A DNA stretch of 30,289 nt from CAZBZG01 sp964496245 (GTDB taxonomy: Bacteria > Planctomycetota > SZUA-567), in assembly GCA_964496245.1 (NCBI GenBank), contig CAZBZG010000012.1:1-30289 (forward strand), written 5' to 3'. Under the pieces are notes generated by a model. That model did not search any database and was not told where the DNA came from. It worked only from the letters and a program-made list of their open reading frames with translations. Made by a program: the position numbers and the translations under genes. Shown piece after piece: positions 1 through 6,820 of the stretch (its first letter is position 1; every line of letters starts with the position of its first letter).

Positions 1-213
1 GGCCTTCTTCAGATCCTGTTCCGCCTTGTCGCAAAGCACCACGCTCTCGAGATGGCTCTGGTAGTCCCGAATCGCCTGCTGCAAGTCCTTGACGCCCGCG
101 TAGCGATCCTTGGGCTCCGTGGCCATGGCCGTGAGCGCAATGTCGGTGAGCTCGTTCTCTTCCTGCGTCTCCTGGAGGATGTTGTTCATGGCTTGATAAA
201 TGCAGGCATACAT
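1..213 (-). pseudogene. C-terminal remnant of a Ser/Thr protein kinase (runs off left edge)
   Basis: Read on the minus strand, the frame gives ELTDIALTAMATEPKDRYAG followed by VKDLQQAIRDYQSHLESVVL. This is the last helical part of a Hanks-type kinase domain and the start of the C-terminal region, as seen in PVC-group kinases. In intact relatives it is preceded by about 250 residues of catalytic core. Here the upstream frame (to an in-frame stop near 416) has no HRD, DFG or APE motif, so the catalytic core is absent. The first in-frame ATGs are at 213 and 189. The rest of the gene, probably TPR-like, lies outside the window. A short functional protein of unrelated role cannot be excluded. Confidence 0.6.
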
Positions 214-331
214 CCCGCCTTCGCCCGAGTGCGGTTTCGAGCCTGTCACGATGCGGCATTTCGGATTCGCCCTGGCACAGCAGAAGGCGGCACGAGACGC
301 GGCCATGCCGCTTTCATCTTCGTTTTCAACC

Positions 332-360
332 TTGTGCAAATCCGGGCCGGAGCGTATAGT
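332..360 (+). promoter_or_regulatory. Candidate sigma-70 promoter for the SDR/dehydrogenase operon
   Basis: TTGTGC (332-337) and TATAGT (355-360) are separated by 17 nt. The -10 matches 5 of 6 consensus bases and the -35 matches 3 of 6. The predicted start is near 367, giving a leader of about 80 nt to the ATG at 449. It lies in the upstream open frame of the kinase remnant, which fits that frame no longer being used. Confidence 0.4.
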
Positions 361-448
361 CGGGTGCCGTGAACGCCGGGGGGCAAACCACTTGCCGCGT
401 ACCCACCGGCCGGTCTAACGCTAACTCGTTACAGAAAGGAAGGTTTCC

Positions 449-1291
449 ATGGCTGACGCGTATACGCCCCTCTTCGACATCTCCGGCAAGGTGGCCGCGA
501 TCACGGGCGGCGGCGGGATTCTCTGCGGGGAGATGAGCCGGGCCCTGGGGCGCCTGGGCGTCAAGGTGGCGGTCCTCGACCTCGCCGAGGACGCGGCCAA
601 CAAAGTGGCCAAGGAGGTGTGCGACCAAGGCGGCACAGCCCTAGGCGTGGCGTGCGACGTGCTCAAAGTCGAGTCCCTCCAGCAGGCCTGCGCCAGCGTG
701 GAGAAGGGACTGGGCCCCGTGGACATACTGATCAATGGCGCGGGCGGCAACAACCCCAAGGCCACGACCGGGGGCGAAACCGTGGCCGATCAGGTCGACC
801 CGACCTTCTTCGATCTGGACCCGACGGGTGTGCAATTCGTCTTCAACCTCAACTTCATCGGCACGCTGCTGCCCACCCAGGTCTTTGCCAAGGGCATGGT
901 CGAGCGCCAGGCCGGAAACATCATCAACGTCTCGAGCATGTCGGCCTTTGCCCCGCTCACCAAGGTGGGCGCCTACTCCGCGGCCAAGGCGGCGGTCAGC
1001 AACTTCACCGAGTGGCTCTGCGTACATTTCGCGCCCGCGGGCATTCGCGTCAATGCCCTCGCGCCCGGCTTCTTCCTGACCGAGCAGAACCGCTTCCTCT
1101 TGACCGACAAAGAGACGGGCAAGCCCACCCCGCGCGGCCAGACCATCATCAGTCAGACGCCCATGAGGCGCTACGGCGATCCCGCAGAGCTCGTGGGCGC
1201 GCTCGTGTGGCTGCTCAGCCCGTCGGCGAGCTTCGTGACCGGCACGGTGATTCCCATCGACGGCGGATTCAATGCGTTCAGTGGGGTCTAG
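449..1291 (+). CDS. SDR-family D-mannonate oxidoreductase-like enzyme
   Basis: A 280-residue classical short-chain dehydrogenase/reductase. Visible motifs: nucleotide-binding TGGGG turn at residues 19-23 (followed by ILCG), NGAGGN at 96-101, Asn135, Ser163, and the YxxxK pair Tyr176/Lys180. The central FDLDPTGVQFVFNLNFIGTL and later APGFFLTEQNRFLL segments are characteristic of the SDR subgroup annotated as D-mannonate (fructuronate) oxidoreductase, unrelated in fold to E. coli UxuB. Expected reaction: NAD(P)-linked interconversion of D-fructuronate and D-mannonate in cytosolic hexuronate catabolism; the exact substrate is inferred. AAGGAAGG ends 5 nt before the ATG and supports this start. 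Likely co-transcribed with the dehydrogenase 62 nt downstream. Confidence 0.85.
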   Translation: MADAYTPLFDISGKVAAITGGGGILCGEMSRALGRLGVKVAVLDLAEDAANKVAKEVCDQGGTALGVACDVLKVESLQQACASVEKGLGPVDILINGAGGNNPKATTGGETVADQVDPTFFDLDPTGVQFVFNLNFIGTLLPTQVFAKGMVERQAGNIINVSSMSAFAPLTKVGAYSAAKAAVSNFTEWLCVHFAPAGIRVNALAPGFFLTEQNRFLLTDKETGKPTPRGQTIISQTPMRRYGDPAELVGALVWLLSPSASFVTGTVIPIDGGFNAFSGV

Positions 1292-1353
1292 AACCTGGGG
1301 CGCGCTCGCCTGACGCAAGCATTCGACGTGCATCGACACAAGGAGACCTCAGC

Positions 1354-2316
1354 ATGAAGGTGGCCATCATCGACCTGGGGTACGACGACTACGACCGCGA
1401 GGAAGCGGCCGCCAAGAGCGGCAACGCCGAGCTCGTGCTCGCGGACTGCAAGACCCCCGAAGACGTGAAGAATGCCTGCAAGGATGCGGTCGCCATTGCC
1501 GTGCGCCAGAGCGTGATCGACAGGGATGTCATCGAGGGCATGACGGCGTGCAAGCTGATCGCGCGGTACGGCGTGGGCGTGGACAACGTGGACCTCGAAG
1601 CGGCGGGCCAGAAGGGCATCTTTGTCACGAACATCACGGGCTATTGCAACCACGAGGTGGCCGAACAGGCCCTGGCGCTTCTCCTGACCGCGGCCCGCAA
1701 GGTGCTCCTCCACGACCGCGCAGTGCGCGCGGGCGAGTGGGATCTGAGCAGCCGCGAGAAGCTCTTCCGCATCCAGGGCCGCACCCTGGGCCTGGTGGGA
1801 CTGGGCCAGATTCCGCGCTCGCTGGTCGCGAAGGTCAAGGGCTTCGATTTCCGGATCCTCGCTTGCGATCCGTACGTGAACGAAGCGGACATGAAAGCCA
1901 TGGGCGTGGAGAAAGCCGATCTCGAGACCGTGCTCAAAGAGTCGGACTTCGTCTCGCTCCACGCAGCGGTGACGCCCGAGACCACCCACATGATCGGCGA
2001 AGAGCAGGTGCGCATGATGAAGCGCACGGCCGTACTCGTGAACACCTCCCGTGGCGCCCTGATCGACGAGGCCGGACTCGCCAGAGCCCTCAGAGACAAG
2101 GCCATCGCATGCGCGGCGCTGGACGTCTACGAAACCGAACCCCTGCCCGCAGAAAGCCCCCTGCGCGAGCTCGACAACTGCATCCTGACCGACCACTGCG
2201 CCTGGTACTCCGAACAGTCGGTGGCCGAGATGCAGGAAGCGGTAGCCCGCCAGATCGCGGCCGTGCTCAAGGGCGACGAGCCGCCCTCGGTGGTGAATCA
2301 GGAATTTCTCGGCTGA
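1354..2316 (+). CDS. D-isomer-specific 2-hydroxyacid dehydrogenase
   Basis: A 320-residue member of the 2-hydroxyacid dehydrogenase family (PGDH/CtBP-like). It has an N-terminal catalytic half with RYGVGVDNVD, then a Rossmann domain with GLVGLGQIP, in which the usual last glycine of GxGxxG is proline. The catalytic triad is present: Arg in NTSRG, Glu in DVYETEP and His in LTDHCAWYSE. Expected reaction: NAD(P)H-linked reduction of a 2-keto acid or oxidation of a D-2-hydroxyacid; the substrate cannot be read from sequence. AAGGAGA lies 7-8 nt before the ATG. Its position behind a mannonate oxidoreductase-like gene suggests handling of a uronate-derived keto acid. No ACT domain is present, so it is not a full serine-pathway SerA. 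Confidence 0.85.
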   Translation: MKVAIIDLGYDDYDREEAAAKSGNAELVLADCKTPEDVKNACKDAVAIAVRQSVIDRDVIEGMTACKLIARYGVGVDNVDLEAAGQKGIFVTNITGYCNHEVAEQALALLLTAARKVLLHDRAVRAGEWDLSSREKLFRIQGRTLGLVGLGQIPRSLVAKVKGFDFRILACDPYVNEADMKAMGVEKADLETVLKESDFVSLHAAVTPETTHMIGEEQVRMMKRTAVLVNTSRGALIDEAGLARALRDKAIACAALDVYETEPLPAESPLRELDNCILTDHCAWYSEQSVAEMQEAVARQIAAVLKGDEPPSVVNQEFLG

Positions 2317-2324
2317 CCCGCCGC

Positions 2325-2720
2325 TCAAAAAACCGCAATCAACGGAGGAAGAGCGGCGCCTTCATCGCAGGCGTCCCCGTCCTCCCCGGCCGGCGCAGAT
2401 GCCAGCGGTTCCACGCGTCCAGGGTCTCCAACCGTACGAAGAATGCGCCCCGGCTCCGGCTGGATCCGACGGCCCACGAGTTCGGAGCGGATCAGGCGGA
2501 TCATGAGGTGATTGAGGCGCTGCACGAAATAGTCGGGAATATGCGGCTCAGCATGTGCGCTGCCCACGCCCGAATCGTCCGTGAGAAAGCAGTAGTTCCC
2601 CTGCGTCAGCATTGCCGACAAGCGCATCACGTATTCGGCCTTGTCCTCCACGCCGCTTGCGGCCACGGGATAGATGGCCACGCCCCGTCGCCGAAGCTTT
2701 CTGGCTGAAGCAATCGTCTG
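2325..2720 (-). pseudogene. C-terminal remnant of a von Willebrand factor A (VWA) domain protein
   Basis: The minus-strand frame reads RRRGVAIYPVAASGVEDKAE, then LTQGNYCFLTDDSGVGSAH, AEPHIPDYFVQRLNHLMIRL and IRSELVGRRIQPEPGRILRT. This is the last third of a bacterial VWA-domain protein family. The N-terminal MIDAS strand (DxSxS) and the rest of the domain are missing: an in-frame TAA stands at about 2721, and no other frame upstream supplies them. A methionine near 2681 could start a 118-residue peptide, but it would lack the metal site. It occupies most of the gap between the dehydrogenase and hepT. Confidence 0.65.
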
Positions 2721-2815
2721 TTACGAGCCAACTGCGGAACACTCACCAACGCCCAAATCGGCAAATGCTCCTACATGTCCCGCCCATGTCGCCGCTATGG
2801 ACACGCCGGCCGCCG

Positions 2816-3172
2816 CTACTCCTCCAGCGGCTCTGGCGGAAGAAGGCGCTTGATCTGGGCGATGAGTTCGGGGACGGAGATTGTGGCCGTGTCCCATACG
2901 CGCCTCAGATTCACTTGATCATACCCATGGACAACGAAATCTCTCATGCCGGCGATCTTCCGCCACGGGATCTCGGCATGCGCCTCGCGGAACGCCTCAG
3001 ACAATCGCTTGGTCGCCTCCCCGATGACCTGAATCTGATAGATCACGGCGAAATGGGTCTTCTTGTCGTCATGGAACGCCTCGGCATCCATGTCGGCAAG
3101 GAAGGCTTCGATATTCCCTGCCGCCCTGACCATATCCCACAAGGCGCTGGTATCGCGTTCCTCAGGCGGCAT
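2816..3172 (-). CDS. hepT: HepT-type HEPN ribonuclease toxin (type VII TA)
   Basis: A 118-residue all-alpha HEPN protein (DUF86/HepT family). It carries the signature Rx4HxY as RDFVVHGY (Arg77, His82, Tyr84), preceded by IGEATKRLSEAFREAHAEIP and PWRKIAGM, all typical of HepT. Family members are RNA-cleaving toxins. In characterised MntA-HepT systems the antitoxin adds AMP groups to the tyrosine of this motif and so silences the RNase. The start codon overlaps the end of mntA by 11 nt, so the two are translationally coupled with the antitoxin made first. All key residues are present, so the toxin looks functional. Confidence 0.92.
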   Translation of the reverse strand: MPPEERDTSALWDMVRAAGNIEAFLADMDAEAFHDDKKTHFAVIYQIQVIGEATKRLSEAFREAHAEIPWRKIAGMRDFVVHGYDQVNLRRVWDTATISVPELIAQIKRLLPPEPLEE

Positions 3173-3464
3173 AGACCCTCTCCTTGGTTTGCAGGATCTC
3201 GCGGCGCCGATAGGGATTCTTCAGGCACTTCTCCTCTGTCAGATCCACATCACGGCCAAATATGTCTCTGAGCTCGTCCTGCATTGACACGAGATCGAGG
3301 AGGGTCCACCTCTCGTCATCCGCAAAGGTCACCAGCACGTCTACATCGCTGTCAGGTCGGAAGTCGTCCCGCAACACCGAGCCAAAGAGCGAGAACTCCA
3401 CGATCTTCCACCGCTGACAGAAGGCTTCGATTTTGTCTATGGGGAGGTCGATGTGCGCGGTCAT
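3162..3464 (-). CDS. mntA: MntA-type minimal nucleotidyltransferase antitoxin (type VII TA)
   Basis: A 100-residue minimal nucleotidyltransferase. The active-site signature GSx10DxD is complete: Gly28-Ser29 and Asp40/Asp42 in GSVLRDDFRPDSDVD, with a third acidic position at Asp74 in RDVDLTE. Known role of the family: ATP-dependent AMPylation of the partner HepT toxin. A longer reading frame starts at 3515, but the ATG at 3464 is preferred because GAGGAG lies 9-10 nt upstream and the homology begins there. It overlaps hepT by 11 nt. The pair sits among gene remnants, a common setting for such modules. Confidence 0.9.
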   Translation of the reverse strand: MTAHIDLPIDKIEAFCQRWKIVEFSLFGSVLRDDFRPDSDVDVLVTFADDERWTLLDLVSMQDELRDIFGRDVDLTEEKCLKNPYRRREILQTKERVYAA

Positions 3465-3521
3465 GCGTCTGGGCTCCTCGGAGGCCTCTCGCGAGCCGTT
3501 CGGATGTCCCAACATTCCGGT

Positions 3522-3549
3522 ATTCTATCGGATGCGCCCGGCCGAGCAA
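3522..3549 (-). promoter_or_regulatory. Candidate promoter for mntA-hepT
   Basis: On the minus strand, TTGCTC (3549-3544) and TAGAAT (3527-3522) are 16 nt apart. The -10 matches 5 of 6 bases and the -35 only 3 of 6. The predicted start near 3515 leaves a leader of about 50 nt before the ATG at 3464. Confidence 0.33.
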
Positions 3550-3558
3550 GGCCTTTCA

Positions 3559-3575
3559 GGCTGCCCATCGCAGCC
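3559..3575 (-). terminator. Stem-loop downstream of the URO-D remnant
   Basis: GGCTGC-CCATC-GCAGCC forms a perfect 6-bp stem with a 5-nt loop, 35 nt past the end of the URO-D remnant. No U-tract follows on either strand, so intrinsic termination is uncertain. Confidence 0.25.
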
Positions 3576-3609
3576 GGGAACACAACAGGCGCCGCCGCGC
3601 ACACGCCCG

Positions 3610-4043
3610 TCACGCGGGCTGGCCGCGGAGGCTGGCTACGTCGAAGTCGCGCGCGGCGTGAAAGCAGGCGAGGATGTTCTCGGTAGGGGTATCCGGCTGG
3701 ATCACGTTGGAAGGAAAGATCACCAGCCCGCCGTTGTAGCCGCACTGGCGGATCAGGGTCTCGACTTCGGCCCGGACCTCGTCGACCGTGCCGTTGGGCA
3801 GCGTGTGCTGGAGGCTGACGCCGCCGTGCAGGGCGATGCGGTCGCCCCACCGGCGCTTGACCTCGGCCGGGGCCATGCATTCGGGCTGAATGGGATTCAC
3901 CACGTCGAAGCCGATCTCCCGTCCTCGGTCTCGTACTACGCGAGCAAGCGCTTCTGCACTTCCTGATGGATCCAGGCGTCCGTGGGCGTGCGATCCGGGA
4001 CCTCGCGGTGGAGCGCGGCCACGATGCGTTCGCGGGGCGTCTC
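3610..4043 (-). pseudogene. Internally deleted URO-D-superfamily gene
   Basis: Two pieces of one uroporphyrinogen-decarboxylase-superfamily gene lie next to each other. The N-terminal piece (4043-3936) reads ETPRERIVAALHREVPDRTP and TDAWIHQEVQKRLLA, then TAG. The C-terminal piece (about 3930-3610), in another frame, reads GFDVVNPIQPECMAPAEVKR followed by LHGGVSLQHTLPNGTVDEV and SNVIQPDTPTENILACFHAA. Intact relatives such as the gene at 12061 have roughly 190 more residues between these pieces, including the HxCG segment. AGGAGG (4056-4051) is preserved 7 nt before the expected start, but that codon is GAG, not ATG. In-frame GTG at 3903 could at most begin a 97-residue fragment. It would have followed the intact URO-D gene in one operon. 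Confidence 0.8.
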
Positions 4044-4054
4044 GGGGTTTCCTC

Positions 4055-5254
4055 CTACCGGTCGTAGCGCCCGTACTCCTGAATGGTCGCCATGAGCAGC
4101 CGCATGGCGGTCAGGCGGGAGCCGTTGTTGATGGAACCGGCGGTGGCGAAGACCAGGCCGCGTTCTTCCCGGGTCTGGCTGAAATCGCGCAGGAACTCGG
4201 CCACGATCTTCTCCTCCTCGTTGCGGCTGAGCGTGAAAGGCGCGAGCTCGCCCTGGATCACGGCGCGCGGCAGGTGCTGGCGAATCTCGGCCACGGTCAC
4301 GGTGGGCCCGAAGTTCGTGCCCGTGAGGTCGAGCTTGCCCAGGATGGGCACGATGTGACCCATGGCCGAGTCCGAATGCTGGAAACGGCGGTCGCCCGGG
4401 TCGGGGCTGTAACGCTCGAAGATGCCCTTGAGAATGGGATAGGCGAAGAGCTCGTACATCGGGGGCGTGAGCAAACAGCAGTTGTCGTCCGCAAAACCAA
4501 AGCCCCGCGGCGCGGTCTCGGGCGTGTACCCGGCTTCCTCGTCGAGCACCCGGGCTCGCGCCAGCATGGCACGCAGGATCGTGTCGCTGAAGCGGGCGGC
4601 CAGGTCCTCGTTGTCGTGGATCAGGAAGATCAGGTTCTCGGTGCCGTAGATGGAGGTCGCAAAGGTCACGGGCCCGCGCTGGCCGCGGTAGAGCGGGGGC
4701 TTGACGCCCAGGCCCATGAGCCGCTCCTTCTCGGCATCCCAATTCTCGGGGAGGAGAAACGCGCGCAGGTCGCCGGCGAGCCGTTCGTCCACCCGGTCGA
4801 GCAGGGCGGCGAGCTCGTCCTCGTTGTCGGCCGCCTGCTGGAGCCAGTAAGAATCGATGTGCCAGACATTCTCAGCCTCGAAGATATCGTGCAGCCCCTT
4901 GACCGGCGGGTAGCGTTTGTCCGGGTCCGGCTGCGACTCGTTCAGGAGCCGGCGGCCCACGATGGTCTCCGCCTCGTCGTTGTAGGCCTTGGAGACCTCG
5001 GCCGCCCACGCGGGATCGTGGCGCAGCCGGTGCCAGTCCTCGTCGAGTCCGAGTTCAGCGAACACGCACTCCCGGCTCATGAGCATGCCCAGGGGCACCT
5101 GGGGGATGTCGGCGCCGAACGGGTCGGCCATGGCCGCCTCCTGGTCGGCCCAGAAACGCTCCACATCCACGGGCGCGAGCCCGTTGTGCGCGCGCATGGC
5201 CCGGACCATGCGGCGCGGGATATCGGTCTGCGGTTCGGTTGCCAAAGCTGTCAT
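4055..5254 (-). CDS. URO-D-superfamily protein (uroporphyrinogen decarboxylase-like)
   Basis: A 399-residue protein of the uroporphyrinogen-decarboxylase/methyltransferase superfamily. Family-like segments include FGFADDNCCLLTPPMYELFA, then RFQHSDSAMGHIVPILGKLD and TGTNFGPTVTVAEIRQHLP. The position where MtaA-like methyltransferases carry HxCG reads HSDS (His293 onward), so the zinc cysteine is missing and a Zn-dependent methyl transfer like MtaA is doubtful. PVC genomes hold many such paralogues in sugar loci, not in heme loci, and no heme gene is nearby. A frame from 5314 exists, but the ATG at 5254 has GAGGAGGG upstream and leaves room for the promoter. It is divergent from the AraC gene at 5368, its likely regulator. 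Confidence 0.75.
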   Translation of the reverse strand: MTALATEPQTDIPRRMVRAMRAHNGLAPVDVERFWADQEAAMADPFGADIPQVPLGMLMSRECVFAELGLDEDWHRLRHDPAWAAEVSKAYNDEAETIVGRRLLNESQPDPDKRYPPVKGLHDIFEAENVWHIDSYWLQQAADNEDELAALLDRVDERLAGDLRAFLLPENWDAEKERLMGLGVKPPLYRGQRGPVTFATSIYGTENLIFLIHDNEDLAARFSDTILRAMLARARVLDEEAGYTPETAPRGFGFADDNCCLLTPPMYELFAYPILKGIFERYSPDPGDRRFQHSDSAMGHIVPILGKLDLTGTNFGPTVTVAEIRQHLPRAVIQGELAPFTLSRNEEEKIVAEFLRDFSQTREERGLVFATAGSINNGSRLTAMRLLMATIQEYGRYDR

Positions 5255-5300
5255 GGGGGTCTCCCTCCTCAGGGGGTTCTCTGGACCAGCTGTCGTTTGT

Positions 5301-5328
5301 ACTATAACGGCCAAACAATACGTGGAAA
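5301..5328 (-). promoter_or_regulatory. Candidate promoter for the URO-D gene at 5254
   Basis: Minus strand TTTCCA (5328-5323), 16-nt spacer, TATAGT (5306-5301; 5 of 6). The predicted start is near 5294, with a leader of about 40 nt. Confidence 0.38.
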
Positions 5329-5361
5329 ATGGTTGATAATTCCATTACGTTGCACTAAAGT
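5328..5361 (+). promoter_or_regulatory. Promoter and operator-like repeat for the AraC gene at 5368 (leaderless)
   Basis: TTGATA (5333-5338), 17-nt spacer, TAAAGT (5356-5361; 4 of 6). Only 6 nt separate the -10 from the ATG, and no Shine-Dalgarno is present, so the mRNA should start at or next to the ATG. An inverted repeat AATGG-N9-CCATT (5328-5346) covers the -35, as expected of an autoregulatory site. Confidence 0.45.
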
Positions 5362-5367
5362 CACCTC

Positions 5368-6276
5368 ATGCGATCGTTTCTCCAAATCGAGACCCCCACG
5401 GACGTGCCCCAGATCCTCACCCTGGTGGACAGGGGCGTGGCGTATCGTTTCAACGTGCTGCACGTGAGCCGCGAGGAGCACCGGCGAGAGGCGGGCCCGC
5501 GCGTACGGCGGTCCGAACACGCGCACAACGTCTACCACATCGTGCTCTTCACGCGCGGCCAGAACCGCTTCATGCTCGAGGGCGTGCCGCGCCTGTTGCG
5601 GCCCGGCACGCTCGCCCTCACCGGCCCCGGCATGGCCCACAACTTTTCGTGCTGCGATCCCGGCACGCTCACGTATCTGGAACTCACCTTTGCGCTCTGC
5701 GGCGCGGCACAGGACTGCCGGCTGCCTTTCCACCGGGTGCTCGGCCTGTACGCTGGCATGGACCTTCCCGAACTCGAGATGCCGCTCGAACTCAGCCCCG
5801 AACCGCGCCGCGTGCTGAGCGGCCGGCTGGCGCTCCTCCTCACCCAGCTCGCCCCGGGCGGCCGGATCCGGTGGCTCCCTGCCTTCCGCACGATCCTGGA
5901 ACTCCTCCTCTTCCTGGCCGAAGACGTGTACGGCGGCGAGTCCGCGCCCGCGGATCGTCCGTTCGGGCCGCTGGACGAAGCCAAGCGCCGGATCGACCAG
6001 CGCTTTGCCGAGCGCCTGTCCGTGGACGACCTCGCTGCGGAAGCCCATCTCTCGCGCGGCTACTTCCTCCGGGCGTTCAAGGCGCGCTTCGGCCTGCCGC
6101 CCATCGCCTATCAGCAGACCGTGCGCGTCAATGCGGCCAAGACACTGCTCCGCAACACCAACCTGCTCTGCAAGGAGATCGCCGTGCGCACAGGCTTCGA
6201 AGACGTCTACTACTTCAGCAAGGTCTTCAAGAAGGTTGCGGGGATGACGCCGACCGCGTTCCGGAAGGGGGCCTGA
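5368..6276 (+). CDS. AraC-family transcriptional regulator
   Basis: A 302-residue regulator with an N-terminal cupin-like sensor (about residues 40-120, including HAHNVYHIVLFTRGQNRF and LRPGTLALTGPGMAHNF) and a C-terminal double helix-turn-helix (about 205-300). In the latter, LSVDDLAAEAHLSRGYFLRA is the first HTH and EIAVRTGFEDVYYFSKVFKK the second, ending in the usual GMTPTAFRK. The sensor probably binds a sugar or sugar acid. It is divergent from the URO-D gene at 5254, with a 113-nt shared control region. There is no ribosome-binding site; the -10 box is 6 nt from the ATG. Confidence 0.92.
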   Translation: MRSFLQIETPTDVPQILTLVDRGVAYRFNVLHVSREEHRREAGPRVRRSEHAHNVYHIVLFTRGQNRFMLEGVPRLLRPGTLALTGPGMAHNFSCCDPGTLTYLELTFALCGAAQDCRLPFHRVLGLYAGMDLPELEMPLELSPEPRRVLSGRLALLLTQLAPGGRIRWLPAFRTILELLLFLAEDVYGGESAPADRPFGPLDEAKRRIDQRFAERLSVDDLAAEAHLSRGYFLRAFKARFGLPPIAYQQTVRVNAAKTLLRNTNLLCKEIAVRTGFEDVYYFSKVFKKVAGMTPTAFRKGA

Positions 6277-6297
6277 CCGCGGGAAGACCGAACCGGT

Positions 6298-6660
6298 CTA
6301 CTCGGCCTCGACCTCGGTCACCGCCTGGATGAATTCGGGCATGCGCACGGGCTTGCGGAGCACCCTGCGCACGCAGGAGAGATGGTCGAGTTCCTGCTCC
6401 TGCTCGGGGGAGATCTCGCCACTGCAGACGATCACGCGGGCCGAGGGATTCATGGTCTGGATCATGGCCAGCGCGTCCATGCCGTTCCACTCCGGCATGG
6501 CGAGGTCCATGACGATCACGTCGTAGCCCGGCTGCTGGATCGCCAGCTGGAAGCCCTCCCGGCCGTTGCAGACGACCGCGCAGTCGTGCGTCTCGCTCAG
6601 CGCCTCCTCGAACACGAGGCGCATGTTGCGTTCGTCGTCGATGATGAGTGCCTTGCGCAC
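6298..6660 (-). CDS. Single-domain response regulator (CheY-like receiver)
   Basis: A 120-residue stand-alone receiver domain. Acidic pocket Asp8/Asp9 in LIIDDE, phospho-acceptor Asp52 in VIVMDLAMPEWNG, switch Ser80 in VIVCSGE and Lys103 in LRKPV are all present, so phosphorylation is expected. There is no output domain; it presumably acts by protein contact, as CheY or Spo0F do. The GTG at 6660 is chosen over an upstream frame to 6705 because GGGGGAG stands 7 nt before it and the receiver fold begins immediately. No histidine kinase gene is adjacent. It is divergent from the multidomain gene at 6821. Confidence 0.88.
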   Translation of the reverse strand: MRKALIIDDERNMRLVFEEALSETHDCAVVCNGREGFQLAIQQPGYDVIVMDLAMPEWNGMDALAMIQTMNPSARVIVCSGEISPEQEQELDHLSCVRRVLRKPVRMPEFIQAVTEVEAE

Positions 6661-6710
6661 GGTCTGGCTCCCCCGGAGGCGGCGTGTCCCGGCCGGTCCG
6701 CCCATCCTTA

Positions 6711-6738
6711 CTCATATCGCGGATTCGAGCGGGGTCAA
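6711..6738 (-). promoter_or_regulatory. Candidate promoter for the response regulator gene
   Basis: Minus strand TTGACC (6738-6733; 5 of 6), 16-nt spacer, TATGAG (6716-6711; 4 of 6). The predicted start near 6704 gives a leader of about 44 nt to the GTG. Confidence 0.4.
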
Positions 6739-6756
6739 GCTCTTTTGGCGAAACGT

Positions 6757-6785
6757 TTGACCAAGCCGCTCCCACGTTCTACACT
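6757..6785 (+). promoter_or_regulatory. Candidate promoter for the gene at 6821
   Basis: TTGACC (6757-6762; 5 of 6), 17-nt spacer, TACACT (6780-6785; 4 of 6). The predicted start is near 6792. The -35 boxes of this and the opposing promoter form an inverted pair, GGTCAA-N18-TTGACC. Confidence 0.45.
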
Positions 6786-6820
6786 GACCCCGTCGGAGGG
6801 CTGTTTTGAAAGGCGCTCGC

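Noticed and set aside
4055..5254. URO-D gene as a true heme-pathway hemE
   Set aside because: It lacks the expected HemE motifs that I can recognise, has paralogues in the same window, and no heme gene is nearby; sugar-locus context points elsewhere.
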